Shown here piece after piece: positions 6,834 through 12,523 of a DNA stretch of 12,523 nt (within the stretch, counting starts at the first letter, position 1; the number at the start of each line of letters is the position of its first letter). Origin of the DNA: Kiritimatiellia bacterium. Lineage in GTDB: Bacteria > Verrucomicrobiota > Kiritimatiellia > RFP12 > UBA1067. The notes beneath the pieces were generated by a model, which did no database searches, was not told the DNA's origin, and saw only the letters and a program-made list of their open reading frames with translations. The DNA lies in the NCBI GenBank assembly GCA_017547265.1, contig JAFYQC010000320.1, forward strand, positions 1 through 12,523, read 5' to 3'. The translations under genes were made by a program, and so were the position numbers.

Positions 6834-8137
6834 TATAGCGGTTTCAGGTAGAATGCGTCATGCGTGATTGCGAAAGCCCAGTCTGCGGGCATGCGCTTGA
6901 GTTCGTGTCCGGCCCCCCATGAGTCGGTGTAGAGAATTTCCTTTATCTCGGTCTTCTTCGTCTTCGGGTCCTTGCCCTCGACATAGCCGATTATTAGCCG
7001 TATGTGCCCGCCTGCGGCTTGGGGAAGGCCAGGCTCCGGGAACATGCCGAGCGTGACGCCCCAGAAAACGGGAATCCCCTGGTCGACCTGGGCCTTTACG
7101 CCGGTCATGAACTTCTTGTAGCGGAAGTCCTTCATCCGCATCTTTTTCACGACCTTCGGCTTCATCGCCGCAATTATCTCCCCAACGTTGACAGTGTTGC
7201 CGTGCATGAAGCTATTGAGGGATATTTCGCTCTCGCCCTCGGTCTTTGCTGCCTTGTTGTAAAGCTCGATGTCCTTCTCTATGTCCTGGAATGAGCCGGT
7301 CATCGTAACAATTTCCTGGTAGCCGAGCCGACACTTTGAGCCGACCGCCTTTACCGCCTCCTTCATTTCCGCGATGGAAGTGCCGCCGCGCGCCGTAGTG
7401 CCCGCAGCCTGGGCGATCTCGTGCTCGTCAATGGCGAAGCCGTAGTACCTGAGCACGCGTTCACTCGTCGCCGCCGCGCAGTAGCCCTTCTGCCCCTGGT
7501 CGACCATCGGCACGCCGTCTATCCAGACGTCGCCGTCGGCGTTCTTCTTCACGTGCGACTTGGCTTTTGTCTTCGAGACGATGCCGCCCGACTTCGCAGA
7601 CGCCTTTACCTTCGCGCCGCCCTTCGGGTGCATCGTGACGCGAACGTAGTCCGCGGTCAGGTCCTTCTCTTTCACGCCGTTGACGCCCCAGACGAGGTCA
7701 ATGTCGCAGTCTCCTTTGTTCCACTTCTTCGAAAACTGGTAGCCGCCGGTCTTGAGCTTCTTCTTCTCTGGGTTCGCACCGATCTTTCCGTCAGGCTGCG
7801 CCTCCGCGGCGATGGCGTCAAGGAGCTTCTTGAGCCCTTCCGAATTGAGGCCGCCCGCGGTCTTGTCGTCGCCCCGATTGTAGAGCGACATCTCGACGCG
7901 CGTCGCGCCTTCAGCGCCGTAGTAAATTCGCGTCTCCCACACTTCAATTCCATGCCACGTGCAGGCGCCTCGCTTCATGCAGTTCACGATATCGCGCTTC
8001 TGGCTCGCGAAGCCGAAGCCGTCCTTCTGGAACTCGACGGCAAAATCTACGGCAGACTCGGTCCAGGCGTCTGGCTTCGAGAAGTGCGCGCCGAGATCGC
8101 ACGCTGAAAGCATCAATGGAAGTATCAGCGCGAACAT
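6833..8137 (-). CDS. Lipoprotein with C39-type papain-like cysteine peptidase domain
   Basis: A 434-residue protein. It starts MFALILPLMLSAC, a very short hydrophobic leader ending in a lipobox (L10-S-A-C13), so it is probably lipid-anchored in the envelope. Residues about 14-200 are a lysine-rich, unrecognised region with several cysteines. The C-terminal part is papain-like of the C39_2 type: Q214 (oxyanion hole) and C220 in VDQGQKGYCAAAT, H378 in GGHIRLIIGY, and D405 in YTDSWG. It may cleave peptides or act as an amidase or transglutaminase-like enzyme; the substrate is unknown. An open frame continues upstream to 8485 in a different frame inside the exoribonuclease gene, but its Arg-rich translation looks non-coding. 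The chosen ATG overlaps the RNase stop by 13 nt. AGAAGGG lies about 13 bases upstream, a distant but possible ribosome binding site. Its stop overlaps the protease ATG. Confidence 0.85.
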   Translation of the reverse strand: MFALILPLMLSACDLGAHFSKPDAWTESAVDFAVEFQKDGFGFASQKRDIVNCMKRGACTWHGIEVWETRIYYGAEGATRVEMSLYNRGDDKTAGGLNSEGLKKLLDAIAAEAQPDGKIGANPEKKKLKTGGYQFSKKWNKGDCDIDLVWGVNGVKEKDLTADYVRVTMHPKGGAKVKASAKSGGIVSKTKAKSHVKKNADGDVWIDGVPMVDQGQKGYCAAATSERVLRYYGFAIDEHEIAQAAGTTARGGTSIAEMKEAVKAVGSKCRLGYQEIVTMTGSFQDIEKDIELYNKAAKTEGESEISLNSFMHGNTVNVGEIIAAMKPKVVKKMRMKDFRYKKFMTGVKAQVDQGIPVFWGVTLGMFPEPGLPQAAGGHIRLIIGYVEGKDPKTKKTEIKEILYTDSWGAGHELKRMPADWAFAITHDAFYLKPL

Positions 8138-9669
8138 GGCACGAAGTCTACCCTTCTCTGGCGGAAATCGACCTTGGCGACATGCACCTTGAGGCGCGAA
8201 CCCGCCCGCCAGCTGCCTGCACCCGGCGCGGAGAGCGACTGGTCGTGTTCGTTGTACTTGACGAAACGCCGCGACAGGAGACTCACGTGGACAAGCCCCG
8301 AAACGGCAAGCTCGGGAATCTCTACAAAGCACCCGAACGGAGTGCACTTCGAGACGACCGCGTCGTAGTCGAGCACCTGGCGCGTCTGAAGCTGATCTTC
8401 GAGAAGCCGGTACTTCTTTATCTCGAGAAGCCCGCGCTCGGCCTCGGCCGCGATCTCCTCGCGTTCGGACGTGTGCTTCGCCCAAGTGGCGAGGAGCTTC
8501 GGCGGGCGCTTGGCGGAACCGCCCGCGATATAGTCGGCGAGCTGGCGATGGAGCGTCAAGTCTGGATAGCGGCGTATCGGCGAGGTGAAGTGCGCGTAGT
8601 AGCGCTTCGCAAGCCCGAAGTGGCCGATTGCCGACGCGTCGTATACCGCGCGCTTCATCGAGCGCAGGACCATCGTCGCAAGCGTGGGGTAGAGGGGATT
8701 GCGCTTAATCGTCTGGAGCAGCTGCGCGAAGACATGGGGGTTCGAGATGTTCCCGGCCTTTATGCCGAGACCCTTGAGCTCGGCGCGGAGCATGTCGATC
8801 TTCTCGTCGTCCGGCGGCTCGTGGAGACGCGCGAGGATCCTGATTCCCTTCGTCCAGAGTTCCTTCGCGACCGCTTCGTTCGCGGCGACCATACACTCCT
8901 CGATCATCTGGTGCGATTCGTCGTAGGGGCGCGTAACGAGCCCCGTCATCTCGCCATTCGAGTCGAGGATGACCTCGGCCTCGGGGATTTCGATGTCAAG
9001 CGCACCCGCGGCGAAACGCTTTGCGCGTATCTGCTGGGCGAGCGCGGAAATCGCGCGTATAGTCTTCGCCTCGCGCGAGCCGATCCTCGCGTCGGATTTG
9101 CCGCGGATGACGGCCATCACCTGCTCGTAGGTGAAGCGCGCCTTCGAGCGAATTACCGACTTCGAGAACGAGCGCTTGACGACCTCTCCGTTCTTGTCGA
9201 ACGTGAGGAAGACAGAAAACGCGAGACGGTCTTCGTCAGGGACGAGAGAGCATACGCCGTTGCAGAGTTCCTCGGGGAGCATCGGCACGACCCTGTCGCA
9301 GAGATATACGCTCGTTGAGCGGCGATACGCCTCGCGGTCGATCGCGCTCCCCGGCTTCACGTAGTGCGAGACGTCCGCAATGTGGACGCCAAGAACGCGG
9401 TTGCCCTTGCGGTCCGTCTCGAGTGAAAGCGCATCGTCGTAGTCGCGCGCCGACTGTGGGTCGCAGGTAAATATGAACTTACGCCTCAAGTCAAGTCGCC
9501 CTGAGCGCTTTATTTCCGCGTCGGAAAGCGGTCGCGCCGAAATGCGTTTCGCCTCGGCGAGAACCGCCGGGGGAAACGCCTTTGGCAGCTTGTAGAACTT
9601 CATCACCGCCGCGGTATCTTCCTTCGGCGTCTTGCCTGGCGGCGGAAACATTATGTCGTCATTCTTCAC
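8125..9669 (-). CDS. RNase II/RNase R-family 3'-5' exoribonuclease, short form
   Basis: A 514-residue hydrolytic exoribonuclease that degrades RNA from the 3' end in the cytoplasm. The RNB domain covers about 55-385. It shows the four metal-binding aspartates in CDPQSARDYDDALS (D70, D76, D78, D79), the VHIADVSHYV and PMLPEELCNGVCSL motifs, and HFTSPIRRYPDL (360-371), which holds the catalytic arginine region. A C-terminal S1 domain spans about 431-512 (FGCFVEIPELAVSGLVHVS). E. coli RNase R has about 813 residues. Here only about 55 residues precede the RNB domain, so the helix-turn-helix and cold-shock domains are missing. The start is GTG at 9669, seven bases after a -10 box; an ATG at 9651 is the alternative. 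It heads an operon with the overlapping lipoprotein peptidase and the Tricorn-like protease. I give no symbol because rnr and rnb cannot be told apart. Confidence 0.9.
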   Translation of the reverse strand: MKNDDIMFPPPGKTPKEDTAAVMKFYKLPKAFPPAVLAEAKRISARPLSDAEIKRSGRLDLRRKFIFTCDPQSARDYDDALSLETDRKGNRVLGVHIADVSHYVKPGSAIDREAYRRSTSVYLCDRVVPMLPEELCNGVCSLVPDEDRLAFSVFLTFDKNGEVVKRSFSKSVIRSKARFTYEQVMAVIRGKSDARIGSREAKTIRAISALAQQIRAKRFAAGALDIEIPEAEVILDSNGEMTGLVTRPYDESHQMIEECMVAANEAVAKELWTKGIRILARLHEPPDDEKIDMLRAELKGLGIKAGNISNPHVFAQLLQTIKRNPLYPTLATMVLRSMKRAVYDASAIGHFGLAKRYYAHFTSPIRRYPDLTLHRQLADYIAGGSAKRPPKLLATWAKHTSEREEIAAEAERGLLEIKKYRLLEDQLQTRQVLDYDAVVSKCTPFGCFVEIPELAVSGLVHVSLLSRRFVKYNEHDQSLSAPGAGSWRAGSRLKVHVAKVDFRQRRVDFVPCSR

Positions 9670-9676
9670 GCCGAAT

Positions 9677-9685
9677 AGTATACCA
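9677..9685 (-). promoter_or_regulatory. Extended -10 promoter of the exoribonuclease gene, predicted leaderless
   Basis: In the 37-nt gap after the glycoside hydrolase stop, the minus strand reads TGGTATACT, a good extended -10, followed by ATTCGGC and then the GTG start. The predicted transcription start falls at or one base before the GTG, leaving no room for a Shine-Dalgarno sequence. No good -35 is seen; any such element would overlap the end of the upstream gene. Read-through from the hydrolase gene remains possible. Confidence 0.5.
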
Positions 9686-9706
9686 AAAAGCGGTGATGTC
9701 TATTTA

Positions 9707-12523
9707 TCAGGGCACGAGGGTCACGAGGCCGCAGTCTGCAGAATCGTCCTTGAGACCGCCGCCCCAGACCATCTTGCCGAAGGCCGCGCCGCCATCGGAA
9801 TCGCCGAGAACGATGTTGCAGCCAAAGGAGACGCCCTTAGCCGGCGTGAAGCCCGGAATCTCGGACCACGGAATCCTGAAGCGATAAGTGGTCGTCGTTC
9901 CAGTGCGCTTCATGTCGATCTGGTAGACGGACGAATCCTTGCAGAGCTGGCCTGTCTTCGTGCCCATCGAATACGCCTTGGGACGGTAGACCGTCGTTGC
10001 GCCGGAACCGCCGCCAGGGCTCGCCTTCGAGAGATACCAGCGCATCTGCTCGTTCTCCGGCCTGCCGTCTGGCCCGATGCGCGGGAAGAGGCAGAGCGCG
10101 ATGGAGTCGCCCTTGAGCGTCTCCGCGCCGCTTTCGGAAACGACCGGCTTCGGATCGAGAGCGTCGTCCTCGACCGTCGCCTCGAACACAAGCGCGTCCT
10201 TGTCCCACGTGAACCGCGCGACGCCAGCGAGGTTCTTCTCGGTCCAGGCGTAGCCGTTCTCGCCGTATATCTGGTTGTCGCAGAGAAGCGGGATTGGCGA
10301 GGAATTGGCGCCGTCGGAAGAGGCGAACGCGACGTAGTCGGCCTCCTTGTAGAGCGAGAGCTGGATGTTGTCGAAAAGGATGCGAGCCCCTTCCTTGCCC
10401 TCCGCGACAGGCGTCATCGCAAGCTTCGCGGTATTCTCCTTAAAGGTCAGGGTCTTGGAAAGGTAAGTCCAGCCCTTCGTACCGCTTCCACCTACAGAGA
10501 AGACGTGCAGCATCATGTGGTTCCTCAGGTGCTTGCCGCTCGCATCGTACTCGTCGAGATTGGAACCGCCGCCCATTCCTTCGCCACGCACCCACGCGGT
10601 GTAGAGATATTTGCCGCCGGGAACGGGAAGGTCGGTCATCTGGGTATGGTGGCGATAGCCCTTGCCGACGCCTGCAATCGCCACCGCCTTGTTCGCAGGC
10701 GCGCCGGGAACAGGAGCGTCGACGATTGTGCCCTGGCCCCTCCAGGGAGCGCCGTCACCTTCAAAGCCGCTGTTCTTGACGAGGTTGCCGAGCGACGACT
10801 CGTCGGTGAGGCGGAGGTTGAACGGCTTCGCGACGTCCTTGCGGCCGTCGGAATGGACGGTGCAGTCGAAGTTGAGGCTTGCCCCCACCTTGGCGACGTC
10901 CTTGAAGGTGAACACCAGCTCGGCCTTCTTCGTCGCGTCCGGATCGAGCGCGAGGACAAGCGGCTTGGCGGCCCCGAGTTCGCTTTCGCACTTCACTGTG
11001 AAGGTCGTACGCTGCGGATAGGGGTTGAACACCGAAATGGGAATCTTAACAGATTGCGCCTTGTCGGCGACGACCTGCGGCTTCTGGCTTGGCGCAAGCG
11101 CGGTGCCCACAGACAGCACGGCGTGCATCTTGAGCTGGTCGAGATCGCCTCCTTCGACAATGACCGGCATGTCGCCAGTCTTGACGACGGCGTTCGGAAC
11201 CTCGATTGCGTCGCCCTGGTAGTTTACGACAGATACCGCGCCCTTCGCAGGAACAGCGACGTCGACGCCCTGCTTGCCTGACGTCGCGAGGAAGAGAATC
11301 GCCTTGCCGTCCTTCTCGAAGAGGTGCGCCACGGATTCGCCGATGTAGAACTTGCCAATGGGCTTCGCGTACGCAAGACGCCCCTGGACTACGGCAATCG
11401 TGGCAACCACGGGACGAGGCGAGGTGAGGTCGAGCATGTAGCTCCAGTTTCCGCACGCATCGCCGCCGCCGCCGAAGTAGGTGATGAACGTCGAGCCAGC
11501 GGCGAGTTCGTCGGGCCAGCGCTTCATGACGTACGAGCACTGGATGAGCGAATTGGAGAACGCCATGTCCGGAGGATAGTTCCAGATGGTGTGGCCCTTG
11601 GCCGTCTCGTTGTCGCCGACTACGACCTTGTCGATTCCGCGGACGGCGAGGTCGTTCTGCGCCTCGCGTATGCCCTCGAAGGTGGAGTAGTGCACAGGGA
11701 GAACGTCAATGTACTTGCCGATGCCCGCGTTGAGGCAGTTGATGCGGAAGTTGTGGGGCCAAAGTCCGCCGGCGAGCTGGCACACGAGGTTCGGGTCTTC
11801 CTTCTTGAGCGCCTCGTAGCCGGTGCGGCAGATGTCGACGTAAGTCGCGACAGGATCTTCGCAGGAATTGCCGGGAACGATTTCGTTGAGGAACTCGAAG
11901 CCGTAGAGCTTGCCCTTGTAGCGGCGCGCAAGCGTGAGCAGCGTGTCCCTCCAGTCGTCGAGGTTGAACGGCGCCGGCTCGAACTCGCCGGTGCGGTGAA
12001 GCCCGGGAGGAAGCGTCCACGAAGGCGGCCCGTGGATCTGCAGCCAGGGCTTGAGGCCGGCCGCGTTGTTGTTGGCGATGGTTCTATCAAGGGAGTTGAG
12101 CAGCCACCTTTCGCGCGCGGGGCGTATGCCCTTCCACGAGGTGAAGTGGCGGCAGAGGGTGAAGCCGAGGTCGTACGCCAGCGCGCTGAGGTCGAGATCT
12201 CCGACGTTCGTGACGCCGAACGGTGTGGGACGCCCCTCGATGCGCTCGAACTTCGGGATCGTCGCGAAGTAGCAGAAGTCGTCTACATCGGCGCCGTCCT
12301 TGCCGAAGCCAGGAGCGGTTACGACGAGCGAGAAGACGCCGTGGCGCGTGAAGCCCGGGAACGAGATCATCTGCGCGCGGCGGGCGGGGTTCAACTCGAC
12401 CTCCTTCTCCAGGACGACGCGGTTCTCGCAGTCCTTCACGACGGCCTTGCCCTTCCTCAGGCCGCCGAAGCCCTTCTCGCCCCAGACGAGCGCGATCGTC
12501 GGCGTCTCGCCGTAGTAGAAGCA
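9707..12523 (-). CDS. Modular glycoside hydrolase (clan GH-A-like TIM barrel with CBM4/9-like and CBM9-like modules), 5' end missing
   Basis: At least 938 residues. The frame stays open to the window edge, so the GTG at 12439 is internal, not the start. Counting from the first codon (12523), residues about 1-95 are a beta-rich N-terminal part. A TIM barrel of GH39/GH5-like style runs about 100-390. It has a candidate acid/base E214 in FEFLNEIVPG (codon 11884-11882), H278 in LPVHYSTFEG, and a candidate nucleophile E306 in VVGDNETAKG (codon 11608-11606). A beta-sandwich and linker follow to about 575, then a CBM4/9-like domain (NSGFEGDGAPW, about 584-727). A CBM9-like domain (about 735-938, with FTWDKDALVFEATVEDDAL and FRIPWSEIPGF) closes the protein. 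It probably acts on a cell-wall or host polysaccharide outside the cell. The exact GH family is not settled. The TGA lies 37 nt before the exoribonuclease start. Confidence 0.8.
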   Translation of the reverse strand, partial: CFYYGETPTIALVWGEKGFGGLRKGKAVVKDCENRVVLEKEVELNPARRAQMISFPGFTRHGVFSLVVTAPGFGKDGADVDDFCYFATIPKFERIEGRPTPFGVTNVGDLDLSALAYDLGFTLCRHFTSWKGIRPARERWLLNSLDRTIANNNAAGLKPWLQIHGPPSWTLPPGLHRTGEFEPAPFNLDDWRDTLLTLARRYKGKLYGFEFLNEIVPGNSCEDPVATYVDICRTGYEALKKEDPNLVCQLAGGLWPHNFRINCLNAGIGKYIDVLPVHYSTFEGIREAQNDLAVRGIDKVVVGDNETAKGHTIWNYPPDMAFSNSLIQCSYVMKRWPDELAAGSTFITYFGGGGDACGNWSYMLDLTSPRPVVATIAVVQGRLAYAKPIGKFYIGESVAHLFEKDGKAILFLATSGKQGVDVAVPAKGAVSVVNYQGDAIEVPNAVVKTGDMPVIVEGGDLDQLKMHAVLSVGTALAPSQKPQVVADKAQSVKIPISVFNPYPQRTTFTVKCESELGAAKPLVLALDPDATKKAELVFTFKDVAKVGASLNFDCTVHSDGRKDVAKPFNLRLTDESSLGNLVKNSGFEGDGAPWRGQGTIVDAPVPGAPANKAVAIAGVGKGYRHHTQMTDLPVPGGKYLYTAWVRGEGMGGGSNLDEYDASGKHLRNHMMLHVFSVGGSGTKGWTYLSKTLTFKENTAKLAMTPVAEGKEGARILFDNIQLSLYKEADYVAFASSDGANSSPIPLLCDNQIYGENGYAWTEKNLAGVARFTWDKDALVFEATVEDDALDPKPVVSESGAETLKGDSIALCLFPRIGPDGRPENEQMRWYLSKASPGGGSGATTVYRPKAYSMGTKTGQLCKDSSVYQIDMKRTGTTTTYRFRIPWSEIPGFTPAKGVSFGCNIVLGDSDGGAAFGKMVWGGGLKDDSADCGLVTLVP

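Noticed and set aside
8138..8485. N-terminal extension of the C39 lipoprotein by 116 codons
   Set aside because: The extension overlaps the exoribonuclease S1 domain in another frame, is Arg-rich and low in structure, and would bury the lipobox signal in the middle of the protein.
8116..9318. Plus-strand open frame of 400 codons
   Set aside because: It is fully antisense to the exoribonuclease, whose catalytic motifs are intact, and it has a biased composition and no ribosome binding site.
9632..11281. Long plus-strand open frame of 549 codons
   Set aside because: It lies antisense to the glycoside hydrolase gene, is rich in Arg, Val and Ala as expected from a GC-rich shadow frame, and shows no family motif. 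The opposite strand encodes clear domains.

Overview
The window is 12.5 kb of GC-rich bacterial DNA in which every supported gene lies on the minus strand, so transcription runs from the right end (12523) to the left end (1). It carries six complete genes and two cut by the window edges. Five of the eight products appear to be exported or envelope-anchored: a modular glycoside hydrolase (inferred, as its N-terminus is cut off), a C39-type papain-like lipoprotein, a Tricorn-type protease, an SGNH/GDSL esterase and a truncated protein with a signal peptide. This load of secreted carbohydrate-active and proteolytic proteins, together with the CBM4/9-like and CBM9-like modules on the hydrolase, suggests a Gram-negative polysaccharide degrader of the PVC superphylum, perhaps Kiritimatiellota or Lentisphaerota from a gut or anoxic metagenome. 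That placement is inference from protein style. There is no rRNA or other marker gene.

Layout from right to left. 12523-9707: large glycoside hydrolase, 5' end missing. 9669-8125: a short RNase II/RNase R-family exoribonuclease (RNB plus S1, without the usual N-terminal cold-shock domains). It overlaps by 13 nt the lipoprotein papain-like (C39) gene at 8137-6833, which in turn shares one base (TAATG) with the secreted Tricorn-like S41 protease gene at 6833-3546. These three form a tightly coupled operon. 3478-2363: secreted SGNH hydrolase with its own promoter, followed after 47 nt by a B12-binding-type radical SAM enzyme (2315-963). 962-625: a gene-free stretch with a long imperfect hairpin. 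624-157: Vsr-type mismatch endonuclease. 156-81: a copy of an AATCCTGT-type inverted repeat touching the vsr stop codon. 54-1: start of a secreted protein.

Three genes that head transcription units (vsr, SGNH, rnr-like) share one architecture. An extended -10 element (TGnTATAAT or TGGTATACT) ends 6 or 7 nt before the start codon, with no Shine-Dalgarno sequence, which predicts leaderless mRNAs. This is the most coherent unexpected signal in the window. No CRISPR array, insertion sequence, phage module, tRNA or rRNA was seen. I see no clear multi-gene novel defence or metabolic system. The best leads are the leaderless starts, the two non-coding inverted-repeat structures, and the coupling of a minimal RNase to two envelope peptidases.
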